DNA of 64,000 bases from Rostratula benghalensis (GCA_013399305.1 VXAI01000377.1:434001-498000), one strand, 5' to 3'; shown: positions 38,758 to 53,372, counted from the first letter of the stretch. The notes: generated by a model from the sequence alone, not told the origin. Translations and numbers: made by a program.

Positions 38758-41700
38758 CTGTAGGAGATAGGCCTGTTATCCAATCCTGTAAGTTTGCAAT
38801 GCAAGATTGCAGGATACTTTGTACTCCAGGACAAAGAGAAACTTCAGAGAAGCCTGATGATTTTGTAGGTCCCAGAGCCAAGCAAAAGCCACAGAAGAGC
38901 TCCAAACCTTTGTTTCTGTACATTTCTTCATCTATGTTGTTTGCTCTACGGTCAATTTAATTTTAACATCTCCTTCACAAACATCAAGCACAACCCCAAG
39001 CATCATCCCAAAATCCTCCCACCAAGCCAATACAATACCTCGTGAAGTTTTCAGCACGTCTATTAAAATTTAGTTTGCCCTTTTAGGTGACATGCTATAA
39101 TCTTGCAATGGTGTTAAGCCATGTCTTGTTATCGCACAGCACAAATTAGTTGAAACAACTGTGACAAATAATTCTGCCATACTTAAGTGGAAGATTGCAA
39201 GAGTCTTTCCTGTCCTTCCTGCATTACACTGCCCCATGAGTGCCAAATGATGAACTGCATTGGGGATCTGATCAGTTAATTAGCTAATACCAAAAAAAAC
39301 CACCAAACCCAAAACACACTAACGCTCTTCCTTGCCAGAGAGCCGAAATTTTCATTGCTGACAAAAGAGGGATGGAATCTGGACACAAGCAAGTGGACGG
39401 AGGCCACGGGGGACAGCAGAAACAACTCACAGGGCAATGACAGCCCAGACTCTTAGACCAATGCAGTGGCTCCTTGCAAGCCATTGTATTAATCCACCAT
39501 GATCCAGATGTGATGTTGGCAATACCCCAGTAAAAGTGTTGAACTACTGTTGATGCAAAAATGGCAGGAAGTGATGACCAGAGTGCAGAATACCATATGA
39601 AAGAGTTGAATGCAGCCAAAATGAAGATTTTCAGAGTGGAAAGGTACACTTCACTATAACTACAGGTATCAAAGCACTCGCCTTTCATTAAAGGGTGACA
39701 CTCAATTTCAATAGAATCTCCTGATAAATAACCAATTAAAACCTCCATAGTTTGGAGCAGGTCTTTGATACTTCACCTTGAATTATTATGAAGTCCATTT
39801 TCTCCTCATGCTGTGAATTTCCTCTCAACGTGTCTTGAAAAAAAAAATTTTTTTCCTTCTTCCCCTTGAACATGCACTATGAAACAGTCCTTAGCTGTAT
39901 CATTATATTATTTTTCCCCCCAAATTCCCACCCACCTCATTTAGTATGGTTTAGATTCAAAAGAAGAGATGCAGATATTGCATAAGCCATTTTAATTTTG
40001 TAATTTCCTAAATTGTGGTGTTTGTCTCAGCAACCTAAGTAATGTTCTTATATATGTTTTTCTGTATAAGGCCACTATGTGTTTACTTTAAACAACAGTA
40101 TCACTTCTTGATAAATAAGTACTTGTTGCAATTTAGCAGTAGTTGTGAGTGATGACTATATCTCTGGTCTGTATAGTTCATGATATAACGACATAAATAC
40201 ATAAAACAATCTCCTAGTCATTGTTTGCCTCATGACAATTAGAAGTGCCTAGAAGTGAGTCGCTTCTTGTCACCTGATCTTTTCACATCTGAAGGCAGGC
40301 CAGAGACATCTAAATATAGGACTTTCTCTCAAGACTATTTTTACTTTCATGCTGGTATGAACCTACAAATATTATCTCTAAGAGAATCAGTAGCTGTAGC
40401 CGCAGGTAACTAAGAACAGTGCCAAAACCGATAGGAATCTTCTATGACACTTCCAAAATGAGTTCAGTTTACACTATTTCTATTTGAAATACAAAGTTGT
40501 CCCCTATGCATGAAATTCTCCCGGAAAAAGCCCATCCTTTCACAGACTTTTCCTGAGCTAGTCTACTACTATAGTGGAAAAAAAGTGCTAAGTGCTTAGT
40601 TTAAGATTGCACATTTAGATAAGTATTAGTGCATACTGTCTCCTTTTTCCCCCATGTCACTCCAGTTCTATGTCCAATTTTTAGATTATAAGCTTTCCAA
40701 GAAGATACTGTAAGTTTAATATAGCATTTGGCATCTACAAATCCCACAATTGGCCACTAGACACAACCACCATAATAAACAAGCTTTAGCCACACCAGCA
40801 ACCTCAGAGACTCCGAGGTAAGACTACACTGCAGCCACAGTGATGAAGAATTTCATCTACAGAGTTCCCACAAGACGGGATTTATACCCAAGGATCTGCT
40901 TTTATTAGCAGAGCTTTCTGGATAAAGCACATTCTTATCTGAACACTGGTGCCTCTGCTATTTAAAAGTAATTGACAGCCTGATGGTTAGCTATTTCTAC
41001 ATTTAAATTTTATTTACCCAAAAATGAAGTGTGATCCACTTTGAATAAGACTTGTACTTTCTGAGTGCCATCATGATTCATACCTTTTCCCCCATGATAT
41101 TTTGAGTATATTATGGCATACAAAGTATTTGAAGGATTTTTCATGTACAGCAAATTAGCTGACTGTTAATTATTTTTGCTCTTCCATCAAGCTGTTTTGT
41201 TGGTTGCCTTTCCAGATGAATCATTTAAGTCAATTCAACAACTACATGATCAGATGAAGCAGATTTTAAGCAGCATTAAACACCACTTTTAAATAGCCCC
41301 TTAGTTCTATGCCTTACAAGCTAAGATCAGTGTGAACATAACACTGCAGTGTTCTATGCTGAGACCGGACCTTGGTCTGATGCTTATATTTTAACACATT
41401 TTTCATTGGAGGGTCGATTATTTCACAGATTTTCTTACTGTCAAAAGTATACTATAACCAAGTTTCTCAATAGTAAATAGTTATAAGAAAGAATAGAGTA
41501 AGATCTGACCAGACATTCCTTAAATTTTCCAGGTTTGCAACATAAATGCTTTGATACTTAAGTCTCAAAATTCATAATTTTCCCCATTGATTTTTAGAGA
41601 TAATTATCTTACTTATTTTACTTAACTTAAAATAAAGTAAGTAGATAAGGTACGTACATACACCAAAAGGTTATATGTATCCTTGAGGTCAGTCTTAAAG

Positions 41701-44700
41701 GACACCTAAAAAACTTCAACAGGAAATTTCTGTAGATGTATTCATTTGTATTTTGCTATGGGCAAAGGAGCAGTGCAGTTTCTAACAAATCAGTGCAAGC
41801 CAAACCAAAATTAGCAAATTGTCTGATATGACAAAACCAAGTTGAACACTCGCCTTCAGGAGGAGAAAGCTAGCAAAGCTAATAATACAATTTACTCTGC
41901 TAGTACCAATCTGTTGTGGCATAATGTAGATGGCTCATTTAAAAAACAAAAAAAAAATATTATGAAAACTTTAAAAATAATTTCAAGCATCTCTTTTGCA
42001 GCTCACTCCCCTTGCACAAATTGGGATCACACTGACTTACCCACAAGTTCCTGAGATTTCCTATTGCTCCTTGTTGAGCTCTAGAGACCACTGGTCAGGC
42101 AGATAGATAAAAGGTCATCATGCAAGGCAAGAGGAAACCTCAAATGGGAAGATATGCCCCAAATTATATTGTCTGTGCTCTACAACTGCAAAAGCAGAAA
42201 AATCTTACAGGTCAATATTAACCAGGCATTTCCAGGTAACAGACTTCCCGTCCAGCTCTTCCTCCAGAAATATAGCAATGCAACAGTTTCTCCAGAACAG
42301 GTACCATTGCTGGGACAAGCAAAGTGAGAGGAACCAGGACTCATTTGCATCTCTGGCTGACTTTTGATAAAGCAAATTAAACATTTGTACTTTGACACTA
42401 TGCTAATTTCAGGAAACTTCACAGCTCTACCTCACAAAGAGTTGGTGTCTGGACAAAACGAGAATTCCATGGGATTCTACCATCTCACTTCTACAGCTGA
42501 TATAGTCTTTTTAGATAGCATCAAATATGTAGGCTTTCCCCACTCCCACCCACCCCTTCCTTCTAACCAAATCAAGAAGTAAGATATATGTTTTTAAAGG
42601 TCACTTCTGGCCGAGCAACGCATGTGGAGCTGAGTGTGGCTTTTTGCACAAAAACTCCCTATCACGGGAAGTTATATTCCTCCTGATCTGCATTCCTAAA
42701 GCAATTGAAGCCATTGGTGTACAAGCACAGGAGCCTCAGGGGGGTCCTAAGGAGTAGAAAACATGATGAAGCTTTCCATGTTTCATTCTGCAATGCAGCA
42801 GCAGCAAGAACAGACGAGAGACTACTGCTATATGTCATTCAGAAATAAAGTATTTCAAACTGTTTTGTTATAAAGATAAAATGCACATACCCTTCTTGAA
42901 TGATAATAATCTATTTTTTCTTTTTGAAATTTGCTGTGGACTGAAAGCAACATATTTCAAATACCACATAACCCACCACATTTTTCATGCACAGGGTATA
43001 TATGTAGTACCTGTGTATAGTAAGTTACATTTAGTAGGTCGTAAGCTTTGCTATTTTTGTTTTTACATTCTACTGTGTGCTATTCTATAAATCCTTTCCT
43101 GCCTTTTTGCTTGCAGGTATGATTCCTGACAGATTCATTAATAATCCAGATGATACAAGGGGCAGTCACAAAAATTTTATACAAATTGATGACAGGCTAA
43201 ACTGTAGTCCAGGTTATTGTTTCCCCAATTAGAGGCAAGATGAATACCTGTGCCAGAATAACCTATTCATTTCTTGCAATCCCATATTACCAGGGCCTTT
43301 TCTTCAACTTGTCAGATAAAGTGCAGATTAAATATTAGCAGACTTATATCTGAAGTGTTATAAACATGTATTTCTTTTTATGTACATTTTTAGTGTATTT
43401 TGCTTCAGCTCATTACACACATCAACACAATAAGCTGTATGTGAGATATATATTGCTATATATAGTGAACATATTCCCTCTGACAAAGAATGTTAATGTA
43501 TTCCCAGAATTAAAAACTGTTAGAAAATACAATGTAGAGGTACTGACTTTTAAAAATTTTTTTATAAGATCCCACTCTACGAAATCCTCAACTTATCAAA
43601 AATCAGATGGTCTTCTAAACCCCTATTCAGGTTTTTCTTTGCCAAGTCCATTTTAAAAAAATTATTTTAATGCTTACTGGCATTTCAGATTTCATAAAAA
43701 TGCAGTCAAGTAGGAAAGAGGCTTAAACTTATCTAGCAATAATAGTTGGGCCATCAAACTAGGTTACACAGTGAAGGTTCCTTTTTTTGACACATTATTA
43801 AAAGAGTATTGAAAGGCATAATCATAAGATCTAGTGGAAAAAATTTAAAAAATGAAAAAAATGGGATGGATTCTTATTTGGCACAACCAGAGCATATCAG
43901 TAGTAACTTTGGTCAAACCAGGTGTTTTACTACATTATGAAAGAAATAAGAATTATTTTCCAGTTCATATATAGTTCTATAAATTTCCAGTGGACTCAGT
44001 GCTTTGACACACATGGTGAGAGATTGAAACTTACCACCTCTTGCCCTCTGCTCACCTCCAAAGGCAACTCCATCCCAATGGCAGGGACACTTGACCTACT
44101 CCTCAATCAGCTCTAGGACCATAAATAGTTTCAGACAAGCATACTTCAGTAAACTGCCTAAAAAAATACACAGTCATTCAGCAACTGATTCATAATCAGA
44201 TTTGATAGCTCTCTCTAAGAATGCAGCAAAAAACCAAAGATTTGAATCAGAGTACAGTGATAGCACTTGTAGCTTTGCTGTCTACACGTATCAGTGCCAT
44301 GACCTATCAGGGGTCCAAGTAATTTTTATCACCAATGCAGTAGCATTTTGCACAGAACTGGATCACAGCTGCAGTAGTCAAGACAGATTTAATGTTTTGG
44401 GTATTCAGAGTCCACTTATAAAGTGAAATAATCACTCCAACACATCTCCAAGTCTAGGGATGGTTCTGTGTGGATACCTGCACTTGATCCCCAGGCATCA
44501 GTCATGAAGTGACTTGGATCTACAACTGTTATGCTACTACATAGCAAAAATATTCCCAGTACTGAAGAAAACCAAGCTGACAATGACACCTTGAATAGCA
44601 ACCTTTCTTCGGGTTCTGTTCAGCCCATAATGGGAAGGAGGGTGGTGATGGGGAGTTACTTATCTCCTGGCACTTTTCTCTCGCCATACTATACGGAAAT

Positions 44701-47575
44701 TAGTTACTCAAAATGAAGCCAAAGTCAGAAGTACCTGATGCCAGGATCTTGACCCAGCCAACTATAAAGTAGTGTTCTTAAATCAAGGAGGATCTAGCTT
44801 TTGGTTTGTGGCTTGCATCCATCCCTACTATTCTCAGCCATGCTGCTGACACATTGCCAGATTCATAAAAGGGATCATTTTAACACACATGCTAGTAAAA
44901 TAGATGGCAAAGTACTGCTGATGTTGCAGTAACTGGAAGAATGTTCTCTATTCCTCAGCTGCAGAATAACATTATTTTTAGAGAGAAATATATCTAGCCA
45001 TCACTGAAAGTGGAATCTATAAAAATTGCTGAACCTCTCGTTTTATTAAATCCAGTCCAATAGGAAGTAATGGATTGTGATGCAGATTTCCCGCAAAATA
45101 CCTCTGTGCAGAAGCACCGAGTAATCAGTCTCTACTCTTGCACTCGATACGCGGTTCTGGCACAATATTCATGATTGCTGATTGCTCATTCATCTGATTT
45201 TTTTAAGATGGAATTAGAGGATCACATCCCGGCATCCTTTCCAAGCATGAAAGTAGAGGGATTTCAATAAGCTTTCAAATCTAGAGGAATTTCTCCCCTG
45301 AGAAAGAAAAAGGTCACTACATTACCCTTATTATGTTCAAATCTTGTTTTATGGCCAAAGAGGGAAAGCATCTGTCATTTGTACATAAAATACATATACC
45401 TAACATATATGCCAAGAAATTAGTTTTAGCCTATCTAAAATCTTAAGTCTAATCATTATTAGTTCAAATTATTACAGAAGAAAGAATGAGAGAAATTAAC
45501 AATTTTTACCTTTTACCTCTCCCTCCCTTCCTCCTCTGGGACTTCCACCAGGGGTTTCATTCTGCTGTTGGTCTGGTTAGAGGCATCACCTTCCCAAGTC
45601 TTTTGCTGAGAGGAATAAAAAGTTCACACAGATGGTTTCTTCTTCCTCACTCCAGGATTCCAGAATTCAGGGCATTAGTGGGGGCTTTTGTCTGGCGGAG
45701 TTCTGTTGATTTTGTTGTTTGTGTGGTTATAGGTTGTTGGGTTTTTTTTACTATACATTTGCTAATATTTCTGTCTTTTTACATCAGTCTGCAGCTCCAA
45801 GTTAAATCCCGATTTACTGTGTGATACCCTTTGCGGATGTTGGGCACTGTCACTTTGTTCTGTTGCCACCAAAACCAGCTTCACCCACCCAGGTGGTCTG
45901 CATTTCTCTGCACAACCACCACCAAGTCACTCACAGCCTGTGGTCCACCACTTGCCACCCTGTGGGGCCTCCTCCACCCCAACTCTTCAAACCCTCAGTT
46001 ACCACACCACACACTAAGTCCTGGATTTGTCTGTGTAACATCCGTACGTAAGCCACGATGTCACCACATTAAGGATAAACAGTAATAAATCAAATTTGCC
46101 ACAGGCACTTAGTCAATTAGAAAAATTGCTGTAACAGCAAAGCCAGATAACACAAAGCTGCAGATATGACGGGTTCAGCCCAGGCAAACCTAAGAGGCCT
46201 TAGACCTGAGACCTTGCAATTCTAGTACAAAGATGACAGCCTGCTGTTGACGGCCCTGTAGTATGGCATTGCCATTGCTACAGACTGCACCATTTATATT
46301 ACCCTCTCAGCTGCACGATACAGGTTATACGACTGTGGAGGAGGCCCAGAGGCAAGGAGGACTGGAAGCACCTCACAGCATAGCTTGCAGGTGCTGGCCT
46401 CAGAAAGCTGTTTTATGTAATATGAACATGGTACACATGGAGCTGCAGAGCAGCCTTCCATGCACCCCCGCATGCTCCCTGTGCTCACATTAAAGTAGCA
46501 TTTCATTGCCAAAAATCCCATTTAGCATACAACAAAACGTGCAGTAAACAGAAGATTTTACCTAAACATGAGAAAAATCTGCTTTGGTTTTTCAAATGAA
46601 AATTATGAGCTCTGTGCTTGGGCTTTATGTTATTTTTGTTTCCCACAAAGCTACCTCTGTTTCTCTGTGAGTTTGACCAGCACTTAAGGTCAAAACTTGT
46701 GAGAAAAGCTCTTTATAAAAAAAAAGATAAACATTATTATATTATGCATTCAGTGAGATGAGTATAGTACATTTTACTGGTAGTTTCTAGTATTTGAACA
46801 ATGAGAAGAGGAGTGAACAGGAACGCACTTGGCTGCACACAAGCCTCGCGGCTCTTCACCGTCTCATTTATCAGTGATGCTTAGATGATTTCCAGCACTG
46901 TGACACAAATGCATCTGTATTGTAATGCACTATATACATTTAAGGTATGCAATTCAGATGAAGGACCTTTCCTACAGATAAATGAGGAGAGAGAGGTAGC
47001 ACTACAGAGAAGAAATTTCTGCACCTTCATAAACAATTGGTAAAAAGCATGCTCATTAACAAGACATCTGCCTTAAACATAAGAACCAGTGCAACTTAGG
47101 TGCAAATACAACGGAACTGAAACAGAGTTGATAAAGATTAGTAGTGTAGTTAAGAAAACTGAAGCCCCTTTCAATGGAAAAAAAAAATACAGTAGTGACA
47201 TATCTGCCAAATTTTCAAGTGATGAAATACTATGCACTTTTATCCTGCATACTAAATATAATCCAGAGATATGAGTAGACCTAGGTAAATCTCATCCTTT
47301 CATAAGGCTTTTTTTTTTTTTCTGACAGTATTTTCATTTTATTATTTCTATGCAGGCTTTCCTACATTCTGATTTCGGTTCCAGAAACAATTGCAGAGCC
47401 CAATAAAACTGTATTTGCCCTAGCACTGCAGTGTTCTGTTGAACTCTGTCCTCACTAAGAGCCAAGCAGGAGTCTAAATTGACATAATTTAATTTCCCAA
47501 CTGAATCCCTTTAGGGTGCAGTTTACAATGCAGCACAGTTTGAACATCAAAAAGGTTAATTTGTCATCTCTAACT

Positions 47576-47611
47576 CCAACCTGGAGTTACACACCAACCT
47601 GGAAGTTACAT
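47576..47611 (+). repeat. Two-unit tandem repeat of about 18 bases
   Basis: Unit 1 at 47576-47593 and unit 2 at 47594-47611 both begin CCAACCTGGA and differ only slightly. Probably a small replication-slippage duplication. Confidence 0.7.
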
Positions 47612-47830
47612 GCTCCAATGTTGCCAAATTCCCATTTTTAGCCCAGTATTCAGCTTGACAGACAACCTTTTATTAGTCATTGTGCAACTATGTAGTACAT
47701 GTTCAGGCACAGAATTTTGGCCTATGATGTAGAATCTTTGCAGTTAGACAACATTAAGAGTAGCCTAAATTTGTGTAGTCTTCAGATGAAGAAATAGGTA
47801 GCCATGTTTATTTAAATCTTCTATGTATCT

Positions 47831-48895
47831 TCATAGAATCATAGAATGGTTAGCGTTGGAAGGAACCTTAAAGATCACCTAGTTCCAGCCCTTTGCAGGG
47901 ACACCTCCCACTAGACCAGGTTGCTCAAAGCCCGACCCAGCCTGGCCTTGAACATTTTGCGGATAGGGCATCCACAACTTCTCTGGGCAACCTGTTCCAG
48001 TGCCTCATCACCCTCACAGTAAAGAATTTATTTCTAGTACCTAGTCTTAATCTCTCCTCTTTCAGTTTAAAACCATTACCCCTCATCCTATTGCTACACT
48101 CCCTGACAAAGAGTCCCTCCTCATCTTTCCTGTAGGCCCTGTTTAAATACTGAAAGACTGCTATAAGGTATCCTTAAAGGTTTCGTTTCTCCAGGCTGAG
48201 CAACTCCAACTCCCTCAGCCTGTCTTATTAAGAGTGGTGCTCCAGCCCTCTGATCACATCCATTGCTGGACTCAATCCAACATGTCCATACTTATGTTGG
48301 GGGTCTCAACCCACCAAAGCAGAGTAAAGGGGCAGAATAACCTCTCTCAACCTGCTGGCTACACTTCTTTTGATGCTGCCCAGAATATGGTTGGCTTTCT
48401 GGACTGCAAGTGCATATTGCCAGCTCATTTTGAGCTTCTCATCAACCAGGAACCCCCCTCCTACTCTCAACCCATTCTCCACCCAGCCCGTATTTGTGCT
48501 CAGGGTTGCCCTGACCCAGTGCAGAACCTTGCACTTGGTCATGTTGAACTTCAAGAGGTTTGCATGGGCCCACCTCTCAAGACTGTCCTGGTCCCTCTGG
48601 ATGGCATCCCTTGCATCCCTTCTCTCCAGCGGGTCAACCACACCACACAGCTTGGTGTTGTTGGCAAACTTGCTGAGGGTGCACTCAACCCTGCTGTCCG
48701 TGTTGCAGACAAAAATGTTAAATAGTGCCAGCCCCAATACCGCTCCCTGAGGAACACCACTTCTCACTGGTCTCTACACAGGCATTGACCTGTTTACCAC
48801 AACTCTTTGAGCACAGCCATCCAGTCAATTCCTTATCCACAAAGCAGTCCACCTGTCAAATATACACCTCTCTGATTTAGAGACAATGATGTTTA
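47831..48895 (-). mobile_element. CR1 LINE, longest copy in the window
   Basis: About 1.06 kb of CR1 in minus orientation. The 3' end at 47831 carries two antisense tail units (TCATAGAATCATAGAATGG) followed by the GTTGGAAGGAACC box and GATCACCTAGTTCCAGCCC. The body runs through the C-terminal region into the reverse-transcriptase palm and stops near 48895, just after a segment matching CR1 around GATTTAGAGACAATGATG. Its wording differs from the copies at 36 and 56-57 kb, so it belongs to another CR1 subfamily. It is inactivated by frameshifts and substitutions. Confidence 0.93.
48306..48767 (-). pseudogene. CR1 reverse-transcriptase palm fragment with altered active site
   Basis: A 153-codon minus-strand frame contains the conserved SGVPQG motif at residues 3-8, the LFNIF segment at 15-19, and then FANN at residues 34-37 where the family has FADD. 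The two aspartates of that motif bind catalytic metal ions, so both are replaced by asparagine (codons at 48662-48657). LERWAHANLLKFN and CKVLH follow, then QYALAVQKANHILG and REVILPLYSALV. The copy is clearly dead. Confidence 0.9.
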
Positions 48896-51800
48896 TTTTC
48901 ATTCACCACAGAGCAAGATACTGTACTGGAGTATCTTCACTGCTGTTTCCCAGAAACAGCAATCTAGATCTCCACATTAGGCTTACTGAGTTTGTTGGGA
49001 ATGTTTTCTACTTCAGGAGATCTGGCCCTTTCAGGTCAGCCTGGGAAACCAAAGTCTGAGCAAGTATGACTCAAAATTTAATGTTATGAAGAAAAGGGAA
49101 ATCATGTATAACTTTGCTTTCAGTAATGGCTGGGTTTTGACTTTAACCCAATTTATTTTGTGTGCCTTACACACACAGAGGTAACATAACTTGTTAAAGA
49201 TTGCAGAAGAAATAAGCTCTCAGATCTGTTCTCAGAAATGCCAGGTTGCAATGCTTTCCACTTCCTTCCCTCCCCCCTCTCTAACTCTGAGAGCTGGAGT
49301 GCCCTAATGATATCTAGAAAATACCTAAATTTCATCATTTAAGACTTGCATGCTGAAAGAATTAAACCCCACGCTGCTCTGGTTATACAGAAGCTTCAGG
49401 CCTTTGCATGGGGATACCCCTCCTGACCCTGCTGCCACAATTTGTCAATCGCCCACAGTATTCATTATCGCAGATACCCGCGGGGGACAGTTCTAAAGAC
49501 ATCTCACGCAGTACAACACAGCAGCAGTAGCATTCCATCAGTTTTGGGGTATAATGGACCTGTGAGCCATCCATAGCAGATGGCTGCTGAAGCATGAAAA
49601 AGAACATTCCTCCTAAATGGGGGCTGGCTGAAGACAAGAGGTGCTTTTAATGCCAGCAGAAGAGCCTGCTGGGTCTGTACTAAACCTATAGAACAATTAT
49701 GTTTAATGGTGTATAGAAAGACTATTAGCAGCAGCTAGGGCTAAAATGAATTTCAAAGAATTCATATATAGGATGACATCTTGAGTCTCCACTGTGGTCT
49801 CCAGAGCCCACCTAATCACCCAAAAGAATTCCAGTGAATTGCAATGCAGTATCAAAAAAACCAAAAAAAATTAAAAATTGCCGATTTCATTTCCGTGAAA
49901 AAACCCCAATCTTAGGTCACAGTTATTTGTTTGTTAGGTTATGGTTATTTGTGCGTGTCAAGTGAAATAAAAACATTTAGAATTTTAAAACTTCATAGAA
50001 TGCTAGAAGTGTAATACAGGTTTGCTTACATAAAAGCAAGAAAAATGAGAAAAAGTATTTATTAAATCATCTTCAATTAGGAATAAGACCTTTATGATAG
50101 GTCTGATTTGTATTCTAAATGTATTTTGCACAATTACTCATACTTTTGAGAAAAGCTAATGCGAAAAATTAGACAAAGAAGAAAATGCAGGAAATGTGAA
50201 TGAAATTATCTCCAACTAATTAATCAGTCATTTCCAGACAAGAAAAGACCTAAATAAAGTCATACTTTTTTTAACCTAAATTATTATTTCCCATTAAGTC
50301 TTAGGGCTCAAGAAAACTATTAAAGGCATTTGAGATTATTTGAATGCTATCTAGTTAAGAAACAGCATGCAAATAAGAAGGGAAAGACTAAGCTTTACTT
50401 GAAGAGGCAATTTATGAAACTGTGATAAATCTTACTTGAAAGACATTACATGTGTTACAAACCATGTCATTCATATGGTTTCAAGAAAAATAGCTTCAAG
50501 TCTAAGGGCAAAAAGAAATTTGGAGAGCGCATGACTAGTTTCAACCATATTCAGGATGGAACCTCAGCACGTGCTTATCGCTTTTCTGACCCATTCCCAC
50601 TCTGTGGTGCAGGGCATCAGACCACTGCATCTTTTTTAATGCTCTTTCCAGGGGGTACCTTTTAAACCCTGAGATAGCTTAAGGGGGTATTGACCATCAG
50701 TGACTGCTGCCAGTCCCTTTTTCTGATGTACCACAATTCTGCTCCCTGACACAAAGTAAAACATTCAAAATGGTTCTGGATGCATACAGGGTCTTTCTAA
50801 CAAGTTTTGGAAGATGACATCACATTTGAGGCATATCTTCATGCTCCACTTGATCCTCCCTTACACATTATTACACAGCACTTTTACATATTTTCTGTCT
50901 ATGGCAATCAAAAGGTATATAAAAAGTGTTTGAATAAAGTGTTTCTTCAAGACACTTTTGGAAACTTCAGGTAGTTAGCCAGGTTAATTTGCAGAATTAC
51001 AAAGAGATATTTAATAACAAAATATGTTATTGTTACCTTTCAATTCATAACCTCAGCTATAAAAGAGCTGTGGATTTTTAAGAAAACTTAAAAATTTGTG
51101 GGCTGCACAAGTTCCAGGTGCTGGTCTCCGTTTCCAATGGAAAATAAGTTTATTACTATTGCAGACAAGGTCTGTCTTGTTCTTCCTTTCTTTGTAAGCC
51201 ACACAGAAATAGTTATACCAGTTGGTTTTACCTTTGAAGTAATTAACTGTCACCTCATCAGCTGCTTTGCAATCTTTCATATGCTAAGAAATTTGCAGCA
51301 ACCGTCTAGAAGTGGACCACTAAAATTGTGACTGCCTGCCTGCGTGGCCCATCTCTTTGCCAGGTGCTGCTGTCCCAGAGACACCACATCTCATCTGCTT
51401 TCAAATCTGCTCTCGCATCACTTTGTACTATGCACTTAGCCCTCTGCAGTAAAGCAAACCAAAGTAGTAGTTAGTTACCACACTACATAAGAATGAAAAC
51501 CGCTGGTCTTCAAGCCCCAATTCACAAGTTGAGCAGACATCTCTGCCTCAGGGACAGAAACATCCATCAAAGCAACACAGCAAACGGCTAGGGACAGCAA
51601 CAGCATCTGTTGTCATGTCTGATCCTCATCCCCTCCTGTGTCTCTCAAAGCCTGTATTTTCCAACGGGGATTAGGTTACACCAGAATATACCTTTGTGTC
51701 TGCAACCTCACAAAGTCACCGATTTCAAAACGGGCCATTAATTTTTGTTGAGCAAAATTAAAAGCAACCCACTGAAATGTATGTTCATACCTTTCTCTGT

Positions 51801-52186
51801 TCCAATGTTATGCCAAAAATACTTGCATATTTAAGATGATTCCTAGACACTGACTACTAGAAATGTGTTCAGAGCTCTACAATAAAGCTGCATTTAAACA
51901 AATACCAATGAATGCACGCTAAATTAACTCAATCTGAATAGGAGGAGTATACAGTAAGAAAGTTCAAGGACAGAAAAATTGAGGGTAGGCATGTCTGTTT
52001 TGAAATCACACACTTAGAAGCATTATGATCAAATATCTTCCGTGACAGTGAAATTAAAAGTACTGTTATGTCATTTTGGAGATCACTCTGAGATGACTTG
52101 AGCACCTCAATGAACTGGCTAGTTACTTGCCTTTTACTTTGGAAAGAACCAATTTGCTGCCAGAAGCAGCATGTGGCTATCTTCAA
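48896..52186. other. Unique noncoding DNA, nothing recognised
   Basis: About 3.3 kb of mostly AT-rich DNA. A more GC-rich patch lies around 49380-49660, containing an 84-codon minus-strand frame without a recognised domain. No repeat family was recognised. Confidence 0.45.
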
Positions 52187-52392
52187 CTAGACTTCAGCCT
52201 GAGGGTAGTCAAACACTGAAACAGGTTGCCCAGAGAGGTGGTCGAGCCCCCTTCCCAGAAGATATTCAAGGTGAGGCTTGACAAGGCCCTGGGCAACCTG
52301 GTGTAGTTGGGGGTGTCCCTGCTGACTGAGGTGAGGCCAGACTAGATGACCTTTGGAGATCCCTCCCGGCCTGGACCATTCTACGATTCTAT
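52187..52392 (+). mobile_element. CR1 LINE 3'-end fragment
   Basis: About 200 bases of CR1 in plus orientation. It includes the segment AACAGGTTGCCCAGAGAGG, then AAGATATTCAAGG, CTGGGCAACCTGGT, GATGACCTTTGGAGATCCCT, and a final tail of two ATTCTA-type units near 52377-52392. Only the end of the coding region and the 3' untranslated part remain. Confidence 0.9.
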
Positions 52393-53307
52393 TTCGTTTC
52401 ATTCTTCTTTTGACCCTTGAACACCATTTTTTGAAGACAATGAGCTAGAAGAAGCATAAACCTACCTCCAATTCTGTTCTAGCTGAATGTAACTGACAAA
52501 GAGTTATTCTGTTACTGGAAAATAAGATAGAAGAATCACCAAACAGATGAATGGAGCACAAGTGACTTCCAATACTATTTCCCTTTAACATAATACTAAA
52601 TCAACTCCAAACAGAAGAAGTGGGTACAGGGAACAGTCCCAGTATGAAAGGTACACTATGGAAACACAGACAATAATATGCTTACATATTTTGTGTTTAC
52701 ATATGCTGATGGTGAACTGATATTTTTTAGAAAAGTCTGAGACAATTTTACATTTGAGGTAGTAGCAGATGACTAGAGCAAGGAATTATTTTGCAAATTT
52801 AGAGTTAACCTTCAACGTAAAGATTTTAGCGTGTTTTGCCTAGAAGAGCAGAACCACCCATATCTTTACATCAGGCAATATCCAATTTCATGCATTATGA
52901 GATAACACTGTGGGAAGAGGACTGCAGATGATGGCTTGCCCTTCCTGGAGCTCTAAGAAGCTGAGTTTTAGCTGGTAACTTTCTGCTAAAGCCTTATTCT
53001 CCTCAAAGCATTCTGAGATGTTTTACAAAGCACTTGAAATGTAATTAAGTTTATTTTTATATGCTTCTGCAGATAAAGCTGCATTTTTTTCAGCCAAAAA
53101 TAATTTGGATTTTACCCTACAGTTTCTGAATTGATCCAATTGCTTTGCATGAAACCGAGCACTGGCTGAACTCTTTTCAACAGTTTCTTCCCAGTAGACA
53201 ACACAGATTTCTGGGGGTTTGCCCACAAGTAACAACAGAGCACTAAAGAGAGGTCCCATGGGCTTTAACTTAAGTAATAGCAGTGCAAGACATTTATACC
53301 ACCAGTG

Positions 53308-53372
53308 GAAGGGAGGGGGGCTTGTTGTTTTTTTTGTGTGTGCAGTTTGGGTTTTGTGGTTTTGGTTTTTTT
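53308..53372 (+). repeat. T/G-rich tract
   Basis: A G-rich start (AGGGAGGGGGG), then T, G and GT runs. Same style as 470-624. Confidence 0.75.

Larger units (their letters stand above)
36847..47830. other. Unique noncoding DNA with simple repeats
   Basis: About 11 kb of AT-rich DNA without a supported gene. It holds a TA microsatellite (37908-37944) and a T/G tract (38712-38757). The longest frame is 154 codons, minus, 39284-39748. It starts at ATG and has one strongly hydrophobic middle region but no family I recognise. CT-rich frames at 45486-46085 show no domain. Confidence 0.5.

Noticed and set aside
48234..48750. Plus-strand frames of 163 and 126 codons
   Set aside because: They are antisense shadows of the CR1 reverse-transcriptase remnant on the minus strand.
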